Assembly (NCBI RefSeq): GCF_025780055.1
Contig: NZ_JAOXHJ010000005.1
Span: forward strand, 1-55,821
DNA from: Ureaplasma zalophigenitalium
GTDB taxonomy: Bacteria; Bacillota_I; Bacilli_A; Mycoplasmatales; Mycoplasmoidaceae
Length of the DNA: 55,821 bases
Direction: 5' to 3'
A model generated the notes under the pieces. The model saw only the letters and a list, made by a program, of their open reading frames with translations, had not been told where the DNA came from and ran no database searches. The position numbers and the translations under genes are program-made. Positions 1-11,506 of this stretch are shown one piece after another; within the stretch, counting starts at the first letter, position 1, and the number at the start of each line of letters is the position of its first letter.

Positions 1-1
1 A

Positions 2-3000
2 AAATCACAATTGCAAAAAGCCCAAGAAGCAAAAAATAACATTGATAATCAAAAACCTGAACAATTAAAAAAAGTTATTCAGGAATTAGCTAATGCTTTA
101 ACAGATGCTAATAATCAGTTGAATGAGCATACAAAAAATATTAGTAGTGAAAAACAACAAATTAATGACGGTATTAAACAAGCGGAATTAATCAAACAAC
201 AATTAGCTAACAACAGCGACTCTACAGAGTTAAAAACAAAAATTGACGCGGCTATTAATGCAACTAAAACCATTCTGGATAATCCAAAATCATCTGTTGA
301 TGAATTAAAAAATGCCAATCAAACCCTAAAAATGGCTAACATAACAAATAGTGCTGCAAAGAAAGCTTTAGAACAAACTAAAGAAACCGCTCTTGATGAA
401 TTAAAAAAAGAAATCACTGCAGCCGACACAGCACTAGATGATTTGAATAATAAACAAAACCCCACTGTTCTAAGGAAAGTACTGCGGAACGCTTTAGATG
501 TCTTGGCTAATTCAGGTGTAATACCAGTAAGTGATGTAAAGCAAAAAACTAAGGAATTAAAATCTGCTATCGAAAATTTTAAATCCGAATCATCTAATTC
601 GACAAACAATGATGACCAAACTTTATTAGATGAGTTAGAGGATTTGATTAAACGCGGGCATGCGTTATCTGATACCCTCAAACAAGTTGGATTAAATGAC
701 GATGAACTAAAACTGCGATTGCAAGAAGCAAAAAATAACATTGTTAACCAAAAACCTGAACAATTAAAAAAAGTTATTCAAGATTTGCGCGATGTTATTA
801 GTGATACTTCCAATCGGATAAATGAATTTTTTTCGTCTGATAAAAATATTAGTAGTGAAAAACAACAAATTAATGACGGTATTAGACAAGCGGAATTAAT
901 CAAACAACAATTAGCTAACAACAGCGACTTTACAGAATTGAGAACAAAGATTGATCAAGATATTGCAACAGCTCAGACTACTTTGAACAACTCAAACTCT
1001 ACGCTTGATGATTTGAAAAAAGCTAATCAAATATTAGAAGCAGCAAACAAAGCTAATATCGCTAAAAAAACTAATTTAGAAAACTCTAAACAAGCTGCTA
1101 TTAACGCCCTTCAAACACAAATCACATTCGCTGATGAATCTATCAATAAACCATCGAATAAAAATAAGGATATTACATCTTTAACACAATCTATTATTGA
1201 AGCTTTAAAAACAATACTTAATAAGGATGATTTTGGACTTCAAGCAGTTAATGCCATGACAGATAAATTGCAAGCAGCAATACAAACATTTGAAGCACAA
1301 GAGGTTGTCGACCCAACTGCTAAATACAAAGAGTTATTAGGTGAAAAAATTAATAAATTAATATCTGATGCTGATGCTGTAGCTGCTGCAAATACTGCTA
1401 ACAGAATTACAGATGATGAATTAGTTCAACAAATAGCTGCTGCTAAAAAAATGAAAGATAATCTCGAACATCAAACTGCAGACGAAATTGAAGCTCAAAT
1501 TAACGCCTTATTAAATTCATTAAACGATGCTAATAAAAACTTAAATAAAATTCTAGATAAGAAGGAATTGTTAGCATCTGAATTGCAAAAAACAGAAGCA
1601 TTATTGAAATCATTAAAACCAAACAGTGATTATGATCAAATCAAAGCAACAATCCAGGCTTCACTGACAACAGCTAAAACCATTTTTGATCAAGCCAACC
1701 CTACGCCTGAAAAATTACAAATAGCGCTGGATAACTTAAAAACAGCCAACACTGCAAATGCTGAAACTAAAAAAACTTTAGACCAAGAGCATTTGGATAA
1801 AGCACAAAAACATCAACAAATATATAATGCTGCAATCGACATTTTAACTGACCCTCAAATTCTTGATACTCCAGAACGGCAAGTACTGTTGGGTTTAAAA
1901 ACAAGTGAATTAGATACTTACCTAAAACCCAATCAAGTCAACAAGGAAGTTTTACAAACTAGAGCACAAACGATTAGTGATGCAATTAAAAAAACAAAAA
2001 TAGCATCTGCAAAACAATTAGGAAACAATTTAATTAGTGAATTAGGTAGTGATAGTAAGTATAACGACATTAAAGAAAAATTAACAGATGCTATTAATGA
2101 GTTAAATACTCTAGCGAATGATGCTGATGAACCAACTGTTTCAGCTGCCATTGAGAAATTTAATGCAGCAGTTAAACAGGCGGAAGATAGCAAAAAAGAG
2201 TTAGATCAACAAACAGATAACTCAGCATTAATAAATAACTTTAATAAACTCAAAGAAACTTCAAAAAATTATGCTCAAAATGACATCGCTGATGATAAGT
2301 ATTCAGATATTAAAGACATTTTAAATGCTGCAATCACTAAAAATGATGCTGTAGTTAATCCGACTAATGGATCATCTCCAACTTCTATGGAAATCCAAAA
2401 TGCTGAAAAAGATCTTGAAAGAGTTTTAGAGCAAACTAAATTAAAAAAACAAATTCGAGATTTACAATCAAGAAACAATGAGGTGTCTCCACCAAGAGAA
2501 TATTTAGAATTTAATAAAACTAAACATGAGATTTTAGAAGATTATAAGAAATTCTTAGATGAAGCAAAAACTGTGTTTTTAGAAAAAACAGCTCAACTTT
2601 CAAATAAATATCAAACTGAAGTTATTCCCGGTGATACAGAAAATATTCCATACCCTAAATCTTATAAAGAGATGAATGATCCTACAAATAACGAAGAGAC
2701 AAACAATAAAAAATATTTGAAATATATTAATGATGAGTTAGCATGGGTTGAAGAACAAAAAACAACCAACACTACAACGAATAAAGAATTAGTTCAAAAG
2801 ATTAATCTTTTATTCAAAGAACGATACAGAACTTCGTTGCAAATGAATTTGGAGGATAAAATCGAGAACACTCGTCAACATCTACGAATGTTTGCATCAA
2901 GTTTACATAAAGATAGATATAAAAAAATATTAGAGCAATTAAAAGCTCATTTACGTCAAATTCCAGATGAAGAAACAAAAAAGCCTTTAATTTTCAAGGC

Positions 3001-5134
3001 TAACAGTACATTAGTGGAGCTAGAAGCCATTAATTTAAATTTATTGGAAATTTTAAATGCTGTACCGGGTGAAATCGCAAAAGCAGATCTAACCATTCAA
3101 ATAAAAGATGATTTAAAGGACTTAATACCTTCAATTAGTGCTTTTTATGATCAATCTAAAGACGGCACCATTGATGTTACGCAAAACCCTTGAGTATCCT
3201 TTTTGCAAACAAATAAAATTAGTGAATTAGAACAAAAGGCAAACAAACTAAAAGAAGAAGTGCAAACGATTCCGAGCACAAATTTTATAGCTATTCGTGA
3301 AAAAGTTGATCAATTTGATAAAATAAAAGCACCATATATCAAAGCTTATTATGATGCTATGGATTATCAAGTTCAAAAACATATTCAAGACATCAAAACA
3401 AACAAAATAGGTGATATTAATATTGATGATTTATCAACTTTCTTTGATGCAATTCCTAAAACAGAAGAAGCAAATAAAAAATTAGCACCTCTAATTCAGA
3501 CTATCAAACAAAACGTTGACACCATGAAAAAAGGTTTTAAGGATATTGAATTAATTCCTGAAGCAGTTGGACCGAATTTGCTACATGCTCAAAGTCAATC
3601 ACGTTTAAATTTTGAAGCTTTATTAAATAGCAAGGATGTTAGTTTTTCGGTTCCTTCAGATAAAATACACAATACTATAAAAGAAGTACAAAAAGAATTA
3701 GAAAAGTATTTTAATGGTATATATAACACTTTTCATAAAAATGATGAAGAAATTGGTGAACATAATGCTAATGCATCATTAACTAAGTTTGTTGCAGCAA
3801 TCCAAAAAGATAGAACTGTCGACACAACTCATCCTGATTTACAAAAGATATTTTCAGAAATATCAGAAAAAACTACTATGGATATCCCTCTAAATCAGCC
3901 TTTAAAAAATCAACTATCAATAATTGCTTCTGTAGTTGAACAAGATAAAATCTTCAAAGATCATTTTAATAATTATGCTAGAGAATATTTTATTAAACAA
4001 ATGAATAATGATCAAATTAAAACCGAGTTGCAAAAAACCTTTGTTAAAAATAACATATCTTATTTATTAGGTACATATGATAGTGGTGCTGAAAATGGTG
4101 AGACATCTTGAGCTTATAATACAGAAGAAGAAACGCAATTTTCAAATTTTTTATACCAAGGGACCGAAGGTGAATATGGTCAATATGGCCAAGGGTTTGC
4201 AAAAACATCAATTAATTATCTTAATGATTTATCAATGATTCTAAATAATGTTAAAAAAATTCAGGAGCAATCAACAGCTGATGCAACAAGTGCTAAATAT
4301 GCCTATGCTTTATTCATTTATTTACAAAATAAAGCTGATGCTTCTCAAAGTTATGACAAAATATTTTTGGTTCAAAAAAGACGATTGCCATTCAGTGTAA
4401 ATGATAGGGAAAATGTCCCTGATTATTATATTTCAAATTTACTTGGTAATACTAACACAAGCTCGTATATCAATAATTACGGATTTTTCGAAATGTTAAA
4501 TTACATGTTATTGGGGTTATCTTTAAAATACGAGGCAACTTATCAGACTAAACATCCTAAGGAACAATTAGACACTTCGTATCTAGATCAATCTAACAAT
4601 TTAAAAGCTCAAGATTCATTAACTCCAATCCAACTAACACACAAGGTACTTGATATTTTTGGGGTTGATGTTTGAAGATATTGAGCTGGTTTCAAAGATT
4701 TCGATTCAGAAAAATTATATTTTAAACAACCACTAGAATGGTATAACAATAATGATATAGTCTACGAAGTGAATGTTGGGAAAATTTCAACGAAACAAGA
4801 CAAGGAATTTCCCACACAAGGCGTTCAGATTTACAATTATAAAACTCAATCAAATCAAACAATAATGCCAGGCACTAAAGTTAATTCAAGTGTCTGAATG
4901 GAAAATAGTATAAAAGAGATCCTGAATGCTTATGAAAAACTATATTTAGCATACATGGATTTACTATCTAATGATCCAAATGGACGATACGCTCTTGTTA
5001 ATAAAAAAATTCTAGGTTTTTCTTCTACAAAAGTTAGTGACCACAAAGAAATTGATTTAAGTAAATTAAGTGCTTACGATCAAGATCCGAAAATTGAATC
5101 AAACAACGGCGATGAATTTATTTATTTAAAATAA
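2..5134 (+). CDS. Very large repeat-rich surface protein, 3' part (5' end outside window)
   Basis: A single reading frame runs from the left edge to TAA at 5132-5134 when TGA is read as Trp (for example at 3191, 4109 and 4673). About 1,710 residues are visible and the start lies upstream. The first ~800 residues are Lys/Asn/Gln-rich helical repeats with the spacing of FIVAR/coiled-coil adhesin modules: an 'NNSD...TKID' entry, 'A..TL(D/N)N', then a 'LKxANQ.L..AN' exit, seen at least five times. One module is nearly duplicated at DNA level (see repeats). The last ~650 residues are non-repetitive and mixed alpha/beta, with no motif I recognise. No membrane segment is seen in the visible part, so anchoring would come from the missing N-terminus. 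It is followed by a strong bidirectional terminator. Adhesin or surface display is inferred from architecture only. Confidence 0.75.
134..229 (+). repeat. In-gene direct repeat, copy 1
   Basis: This stretch, encoding KNISSEKQQINDGI and the following AELIKQQLANNSD, recurs 708 bases downstream at 842-937 with only a few base changes. A second conserved block, starting at 23 here and at 722 downstream (offset 699), belongs to the same duplicated unit. The difference of 9 bases is a three-codon length change between the blocks, so the frame is kept. Confidence 0.85.
842..937 (+). repeat. In-gene direct repeat, copy 2
   Basis: Second copy of the repeat at 134-229, part of a roughly 0.7 kb tandem duplication inside the surface protein gene. 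Near-identity at DNA level implies recent duplication or ongoing homogenisation, and makes the unit a substrate for copy-number change by recombination. Confidence 0.85.
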
Positions 5135-5149
5135 AACACAACAGACAAC

Positions 5150-5175
5150 AAAAAAGGACTTTTGTCCTTTTTTTT
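5150..5175. terminator. Bidirectional intrinsic terminator between convergent genes
   Basis: Stem AAAAAAGGAC / GTCCTTTTTT with a TTTT loop, followed by more T. The A-run on the left arm gives a U-tract on the minus strand too, so it can serve the surface protein gene (+) and the dinB cluster (-). Confidence 0.85.
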
Positions 5176-5181
5176 GTTACT

Positions 5182-6255
5182 CTAAAATAACAGGGTTTGT
5201 TGCTCGACACTATTCACATCTTGTATATCAGAGAAGCTAACTCCGACCAATCTGATGTTTTGATCATTCCATATTTTATTAAAAAGTTTATTAAAATAAT
5301 GTAATATAATTTCTCATTCATTTGTATAGTATGGGATTTGTACTTGGTGGCTGCGTTGCTGAAAATTTACATCCTTAATGTTAATGGAAATTTTTTTAAT
5401 AACCATTCCCGATTTAACCACATCATCATATAAATTAGTTAATAGATTTATAGCGCTCTTTTTAATGAATGATTCTAAATCTGTTGGAGCAAAAGTCATA
5501 CTTTTGGACATTGAGCGCTCGGAGGTTATAATGTTTTTCATTCTAATATTTGTTTTGCCTGACAAATTAGCTGTTAGAGTAAAAAAAGTGCTGCCCAAAA
5601 TTAAATGAACCTTATTTTCGTTGTTTGGATCTAATAAATCAGCACAAGTCCGTATATTGTATTGATAGAGAAATTGTGATGTTTTTTTACCAATATAAGG
5701 AACTTGAGCTACATCTAAAGTATTTATAGTTTTTTGGATTTCTGTGGGGTGAATTAACACACTAATACCATTTGGTTTATTAATATCAGTGGCTATTTTA
5801 GCTAGTAAATAATTTATTGAACAACCAATTGACACTTGTAAACCTAATTCCTTATAAATCTTTTTTTGAATATCTAAAGCTAAAAATGTCGGGTTATTAT
5901 GGTATTTTGATATTAAATCAGTAGCATCTATAAATAATTCATCAATTGAAGCAATATGAACTTTGTTTGTATAAGAATAGGCGATTTGATAAAAGCGTTT
6001 CGATAAAGCATCGTATAATTCAAAATCAGGTTTTAAAACTAACAAATCAGGATAAAGTTTTAAAGCTTCACTTAAACGCATAGCAGCATGAATACGGTAT
6101 TTGCGTGCAGGATAATTAGCTGTCGAGATAATTTGATGGTTAGTTTTAATATTACAAACGACCGTTGGATGATCGGGATTTTTTTGCAAATGTAACAGTG
6201 ATGCTTGGACAAAAAAAGCATCAATATCAATATGTAAAATAATTGACTTAGGCAT
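5182..6255 (-). CDS. dinB: Y-family DNA polymerase (Pol IV / UV-protection type)
   Basis: The 357-residue protein reads through one TGA(Trp) at 5314-5316 and ends at TAG 5182-5184. The N-terminus has HIDIDAFF (metal ligand Asp10) and residues 104-110 give SIDELFID (Asp105, Glu106), the catalytic carboxylates of UmuC/DinB polymerases; the little-finger domain ends with IRLVGVSFSDI. The last residues, QQTLLF, match the beta-clamp binding motif of translesion polymerases. Length is normal for Pol IV. Its ATG lies inside the end of the upstream methyltransferase gene (8-base overlap), so translation is probably coupled. Expected role: translesion synthesis past damage at stalled forks, recruited by DnaN. 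Confidence 0.92.
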
Positions 6256-6976
6256 AAGTAAAATAAATCATATATTCTTGGTTTTGCTTTTTGACGTCAA
6301 AAACATCCACAGGAACATGTGTTTTATATGTAAAACCGTGCTGAGCAGCTAATGTCTTTATCTTCTCGATAATTTTGTTGTGTAATACTCTATCTTTAAG
6401 TACACCTTTGCATGCGTGCATAATTTCTGGAGTAGCTTCGAATTGGGGTTTAATTAATCAAATTAAATCAAGACCAGCATGTCGTAAGTGTTTAATAGCT
6501 TCAAAAGCAAAGGATAAAGAAATGAATGATAAATCAGCTACGATTGTATCAACCTCGTGTCCGATAGGTAATTTATTTAAATCTTTAATATTTGTGTTTT
6601 CGAAGGCGATTACGCGTGAATCGTTTTTTATTTTTAAATCCAAAATATTTTTAGCTACATCGACACAATACACCTTAGTTGCTTGTGATTGTAAACAAAC
6701 ATCACTAAAACCACCCGTGGAAGATCCTAAATCCAAAATAATTTTATGAGCAAAATCATAATTAATAATTTGTTGAATTTTCAATAATTTATATGCTCCT
6801 TTAGAAACATAGGTTTTTTCAGCTCGACAAACAACAAGATCATTATCTTGTACTTGATAAGCAGGTTTAAGAATATTTTTGTTATTGACAAAAATAAACC
6901 CACGCTTAATTAAGTCTAGGGCTTGTGATCTTGTTTTACTGAAATGATTTGCTACTAAATATAAATCTAAACGCAT
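6248..6976 (-). CDS. tlyA: TlyA-family rRNA 2'-O-methyltransferase / hemolysin A homologue
   Basis: 242 residues, with one TGA(Trp) at 6458-6460. Residues 1-60 form an S4 RNA-binding domain (RLDLYLV, KTRSQALDLIKRG). Then come YVSKGAYKL and the SAM-binding motif LDLGSSTGGFSD near residue 81, and DTIVADLSFISLS: the S4 plus FtsJ-like layout of TlyA proteins, which methylate ribose in 16S/23S rRNA. The historical name hemolysin A does not prove haemolytic activity. A TATAAT-like element (6986-6991, minus strand) lies very close to the ATG, so a short-leader or leaderless transcript is possible in addition to read-through from upstream. The gene overlaps dinB by 8 bases. Confidence 0.88.
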
Positions 6977-7010
6977 ATAGTTAATATTATATAAAATTTA
7001 GCTATTTATC

Positions 7011-7550
7011 TTATACTGAGATATCTCTTTGTAGTGTCTGTAATTCACTGAAAGCCACTTTGTAGTCTTGATAAGTGCTTTTCTCATTAATAGATGATTT
7101 AATTTTGAGCAGCCTATCTAGATTTTTTTGTTGATTTACAGATTTATCGTTTTGTACTTGTTTTTCTAATTCTGTAAGTAATTGTTCATAATCTGTTTTA
7201 ATTTGATGGAAATCTAGCTTTTGCACCATAGGTACTGCGATACCTACAGTTACACCGATCCCTAAAATGACAGAAAAACCATACAAAAGAAATTTGTGTG
7301 GTCTAAATGTAAAATATTTTTTTAATAAAATATCAAAATGAAAAGTGTCTAAGTAATCAGTTTCGCTTTTTTCTAACAAGAAAATTTTTAATCGTCTAGT
7401 AATTTCGTCTATTATGACTTTTCTTCGTTGGAAGAAACGAAAAGGAAAAAGACAAATGAAGAAGTATTTCCATTGTAACCTTCTAAATCATTTGTCTTTG
7501 TGATTTTCTTTGAAAAATCGAGATATATATTGAGAATTATTCGTCATCAT
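7011..7550 (-). CDS. Small membrane protein of unknown function
   Basis: 179 residues from ATG 7548-7550 (a second ATG follows at once), reading one TGA(Trp) near 7488. The start lies inside the end of the ABC ATPase gene, overlapping by 14 bases, which indicates translational coupling. The N-terminal third is basic and aromatic with a short hydrophobic patch. One clear membrane span (FLLYGFSVILGIGVTVGIAV) follows around residue 90, and the C-terminal ~80 residues are a polar, probably coiled-coil tail (LLTELEKQVQN). I do not recognise the family. Position between an iron-type ATPase and tlyA suggests nothing firm; it is not a typical ABC permease, which would have many more spans. Confidence 0.7.
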
Positions 7551-8628
7551 GCGCAGTCTTTAAATGTCTATCCTTATCATAATTAGGTGGTAGAGCAAAG
7601 TTTGTAATTAGCACTTTTGAATGCTCTTGATCCTTATTTCGAATTATGATAGTGTCAACACCAAATACATCGTGTAACAACTGTTCATCAATACAATTCA
7701 ACACATCAGTATACCGGATCATTTTGCCGTCTTTAATAATCATAACTTTATCAGCGTATTTAATTCCAGTATTTATATCATGAATAACTAGTACAATGGT
7801 TTTATTAAGTTTATGGTGCAATTTATGTAACAACTCAATGATTTCCAATTGACTTCTAATGTCTAAGTGATTGGTTGGTTCGTCTAAAACAATCGTATCA
7901 GTATCTTGAGCCAAAGATAAAGCAATTAACGCTTTTTGTCTTTGACCTCCTGATAAATCGTCTAGTTCCTTGTGACGAAATTCAAAAATCCCAACATTTT
8001 TAAGAGCGGTTTCAATTATTTTTTGCTCTCGTTTTGGATTAGCGTTAACGCCGACAGCGTTAGATCATGGATAACGCCCCATTTTAACAAAATCGTAAAT
8101 AGTAGTGTTTTCAGGGAAAACACTTAATTGAGGAACGTAAGCTAATTCAAGAGCTAATTTTTTAGAGTTATAAGCCTTAAACTCCTTATTCTTAATATTT
8201 CAAACAAGAGATTCTATTACATCCTTACGATCTTTTTTAAAAACATTAATTAGACGTTCGCATTGTAATTTAAATCATTGAAATACTAGAAATTCACGAC
8301 GGATTAACTTGTTATTAAAAAGAATCTGTCCAGTACGTGGGACAAGGATTCTACACAACCCTTTGATAAGTGTTGATTTTCCAGATCCATTAGGTCCTAA
8401 AACCACCACAAAATCATTTTTCATAATTTGAGCTGTTAGATTTTTTACAATCATTTTTGATCCATACCCTAAGGAAACATTTCTTAAATCAAAGAGAACT
8501 TCGTTACGATTAACACTTTCTTTTTTCATTTTTTCTTGAAATGTTCGAACTTCTTCTAAATCTATAGTGTTAGTTTCGGGGTCGTATTGATCATTTTTAA
8601 GATTTAATTTGGTAGCTTTTTTAGACAT
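7537..8628 (-). CDS. Iron/siderophore-type ABC transporter ATP-binding protein
   Basis: 363 residues. ATG 8626-8628 is chosen because AAAGGA sits correctly upstream. Walker A is GPNGSGKST (78-86), the signature is LSGGQRQ (about 225), Walker B is TIVLDEPTNHLD (245-256), and the switch His lies in LVIHDINTGIKYAD. The C-terminus (VFGVDTIIIRN) is typical of the FecE/FhuC/FepC branch, which powers uptake of ferric complexes, haem or cobalamin. Two oddities: a ~45-residue polar extension before the ABC fold, and about 40 extra residues between the Walker A strand and the Q-loop (YVPQLSVFPENT). No permease or binding-protein gene is adjacent, so partners must be encoded elsewhere. First gene of the cluster reading into dinB. 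Confidence 0.88.
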
Positions 8629-8915
8629 AAAGAGTCCTTTCAAAAGAAAATAATTTATATTAACACATAAATTTTATATTATATGATTTGATTTTTCTTT
8701 AATATAGCACCTGCTATATCTTTATATTTTAAAAAATATATAACATTATTTTTATAAAAAAATCTTTTTTTATCAAATATATCACAAAAATCAATTCTTT
8801 GCTTTATTTTAGCATCTTTTTTTATCTCATACAGCATTAAAAAAATGTTCTTATAGTTAAAAAAATGTAAAATAAAATTGCAAATTACTTTATCTATTGA
8901 AAATGAGGTAAAAAT
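8629..8915. promoter_or_regulatory. Divergent intergenic region between the ABC cluster and the urease operon
   Basis: 287 bases, extremely AT-rich, no ORF. It must hold promoters for both directions. On the urease side TAAAAT at 8868-8873 is a possible -10, followed by a leader and GAGGT before ureA; no convincing -35 is seen. The palindrome at 8702-8719 is listed separately. The rest is runs of A and T. Confidence 0.5.
8702..8719. promoter_or_regulatory. Perfect palindrome, candidate operator
   Basis: ATATAGCACCTGCTATAT: two 8-base arms around a CC centre, 74 bases upstream of the ABC ATPase start and about 200 bases upstream of ureA. It lacks a following T-run, so it is not an ordinary terminator. 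Dyad symmetry in a divergent promoter region fits a dimeric repressor site, possibly metal-responsive given the iron-type ATPase; no regulator is identified in the window. Confidence 0.45.
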
Positions 8916-9221
8916 ATGAACTTATCACTAAGAGAAATTCAAAAGCTTATGATTACAGTGGCAGCAGATGTTGCTCGTCGTCGTCTAGCTCGTGGATTAA
9001 AATTAAATTATTCAGAAGCAGTAGCTTTAATTACGGATCACGTGGTGGAAGGTGCTCGTGATGGCGCACTTGTATCTGATTTGATGCAATCCGCTCGTGA
9101 AATATTACGAATAGAACAAGTTATGGAAGGTGTTGACTCAATGGTATCAATCATTCAAGTCGAAGTAACTTTCCCAGATGGAACTAAACTTGTGTCAATT
9201 CACGACCCAATTTATAAATAA
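8916..9221 (+). CDS. ureA: Urease gamma subunit
   Basis: 101 residues, the normal length for a free-standing gamma chain. It begins [12 protein letters not shown], followed by [20 protein letters not shown] and the C-terminal [18 protein letters not shown], all hallmarks of UreA. With UreB and UreC it forms the (alpha-beta-gamma)3 cytosolic urease that hydrolyses urea to ammonia and carbamate. GAGGT precedes the ATG. First gene of ureABCEFGD. In ureaplasmas urease activity is linked to ATP synthesis through the ammonium gradient (established for the genus, not visible here). Confidence 0.98.
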   Translation: MNLSLREIQKLMITVAADVARRRLARGLKLNYSEAVALITDHVVEGARDGALVSDLMQSAREILRIEQVMEGVDSMVSIIQVEVTFPDGTKLVSIHDPIYK

Positions 9222-9261
9222 TAAATACTTAAATATAGAAAGAAAAAAGGAGATATAAATT

Positions 9262-9636
9262 ATGTCTGGAGGATCTAACCAATACACACCTGGTAAATTA
9301 GTACCTGGTGCTGTTAAATTCGCAGAAGGCGACATCATCGTTAATGAAGGTCGTCAAGCTTACAAAATTATTGTTCAAAATACAGGTGATAGACCTATTC
9401 AAGTGGGTTCTCACTTCCACTTGTATGAAACAAACACTGCATTAATTTTCTATGATGAAAACGGAAATGAAGACAAAGAACGTAAAAGCGTTTATGGACG
9501 CCGTTTTGATATCTCTTCTGGAACTGCAATTCGTTTTGAACCAGGAGAAAAAAAAGAAGCATCAATCGTTGATTTCCAAGGTACACGTGAAGTGTATGGA
9601 GTTAATGGGTTAATTAATGGAAAATTAGATAAATAA
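9262..9636 (+). CDS. ureB: Urease beta subunit
   Basis: 124 residues. It opens with a Gly/Ser/Asn-rich arm then [11 protein letters not shown], and carries [19 protein letters not shown] and [17 protein letters not shown], diagnostic for UreB. AAAAGGAG lies just upstream of the ATG. The beta chain packs on the alpha subunit and shapes the trimer; it carries no nickel ligand. 40 bases separate it from ureA, and ureC starts 19 bases after its stop, consistent with one transcript. Confidence 0.98.
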   Translation: MSGGSNQYTPGKLVPGAVKFAEGDIIVNEGRQAYKIIVQNTGDRPIQVGSHFHLYETNTALIFYDENGNEDKERKSVYGRRFDISSGTAIRFEPGEKKEASIVDFQGTREVYGVNGLINGKLDK

Positions 9637-9655
9637 GAGATTAGGAGAGTCTATT

Positions 9656-11476
9656 ATGTTTAAAATTTCAAGAAAAAACTATTCTGATCTATTCGGAATT
9701 ACAACTGGAGATAGTGTCCGTTTAGGTGATACTAACTTATTCATCCAAGTTGAAAAAGACTACACTACTTACGGAGAAGAATCTGTATTTGGTGGTGGTA
9801 AAACATTACGTGAAGGTATGGGGATGAACGCACAATTTACTCGTGACCACTCATACGTAAACGAAAAAACTGGTAAAAAAGTTGAAGTTATGGACTTAGT
9901 TATTACTAACGCTTTAATTGTTGACTATACTGGTATTTATAAAGCCGACATCGGTATTCGTGATGGTCTGATTGCTTCTATTGGTAAATCAGGAAACCCA
10001 CACCTAACTTCTGATGTTGACATGGTTGTAGGTATCGCAACTGAAGCTTGTTCTGGAGAAGGTAAAATCTTCACTGCAGGTGGATTAGATACACACGTTC
10101 ACTTCTTAGAACCTGAAATTGCTGAGGTAGCACTTGATGGTGGTATCACAACAATTATCGCTGGTGGTACAGGTATGAATGATGGTTCAAAAGCTACTAC
10201 AGTTACACCTGGTAAATGATGAATTAAAACTCAATTACAAGGTGCTGATGGAATGCCAGTTAACGTTGGTTTCCTAGGTAAAGGACAAGGTTTAAATGAA
10301 CCTATTCTAGAACAAATTGCAGCTGGTGCTTGTGGTCTTAAGATTCACGAAGACTGAGGTGCGACTGGCCATGCTATTGACTCTTCGTTAACAGTAGCAG
10401 ATAAAACAGATATTGCTGTTTCAATCCATACAGATACACTTAACGAAAGCGGTTTCGTTGAACACACAATTGCTGCTATGAAAGGCCGTGTAATTCACGC
10501 TTACCATACAGAAGGTGCTGGTGGGGGACATGCTCCTGATATTTTAGAAACTGTTAAATACTCATTCTGTTTACCAGCTTCAACAAACCCTACACTTCCT
10601 TATACTGTAAATACAATTGCAGAACACTTAGATATGTTAATGGTATGCCACCACTTAAACCCTAAAGTTCCTGAAGACGTTGCATTTGCTGATTCACGTA
10701 TTCGTGCACAAACTATTGCTGCAGAAGACTTATTACATGATATGGGTGCTATTTCTATTACATCTTCTGATACACTTGCAATGGGACGTATTGGAGAGGT
10801 TGCAACTAGAACGTTCCAAATCGCTGATAAAATGAAGGCTCAATTTGGAGCATTAAAAGGAGATAGTGAATTCTCTGATAATAACCGTGTAAAACGTTAT
10901 ATTTCTAAATATACAATTAACCCAGCAATTGCTCATGGTGTTTCTGACTATGTAGGATCAATCGAAGTTGGTAAACTAGCTGATATTGTTGCATGAGAAC
11001 CTAAATTCTTTGGTGCAAAACCTTACTTTGTAACAAAAATGGGTAACATTGTTCGTTGTTTAGCTGGTGATCCAAACGCTTCTATTCCAACATGTGAACC
11101 TGTAATTATGCGTAACCAATTCGCATCTATTGGTACAGCTTTAAATAGATGTTCAGTTTCATTCGTTTCTAAATTATCTTTAGACAAAACACCATCTATT
11201 AAAGAAGAATATGGACTAACAAAAGATTGCTTACCAGTTCGTAACTGCCGTAATATTTCAAAAGCTTCAATGAAATGAAATGATGTAACTCCTAATTTAG
11301 ATGTAGATGCACAAACTTTTGAAGCGACTGTTGATTTGGCAGACTTAGAAAATTGACTAGAAAAACCAGCAGCTGAAATTGCTAAAACTTTACGTCAAAC
11401 TGAAAACGGTAAATATGTTTTAGATGCCGAACCTGAAACAGTTCTTCCATTAGCTCAAAGATACTTCTTATACTAA
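9656..11476 (+). CDS. ureC: Urease alpha (catalytic) subunit
   Basis: 606 residues, with several in-frame TGA(Trp), including a WW pair at 10217-10222. All active-site elements are seen: DTHVHF and the later [12 protein letters not shown] histidines that bind nickel, the carbamylated bridging lysine in GLKIHEDWGATGH (Lys229), the mobile-flap MVCHHLNP (Cys331, His332), and [11 protein letters not shown] carrying the nickel-ligand Asp. The enzyme hydrolyses urea at a di-nickel centre. Start ATG follows TTAGGAGAG. The protein is longer than the ~567-residue Klebsiella enzyme, as expected for ureaplasmas, and from memory about 8 residues longer than in human ureaplasmas. A hairpin follows before ureE. 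Confidence 0.98.
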
Positions 11477-11506
11477 TTTAATTCGTTTAATAAACATGCA
11501 TAATTG

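Noticed and set aside
3191-4234. Apparent breaks in the giant surface protein
   Set aside because: The breaks are TGA codons at Trp positions in one continuous frame, not frameshifts or separate genes.
6375-6749. Plus-strand frame across tlyA
   Set aside because: Antisense shadow of a well-supported methyltransferase gene.
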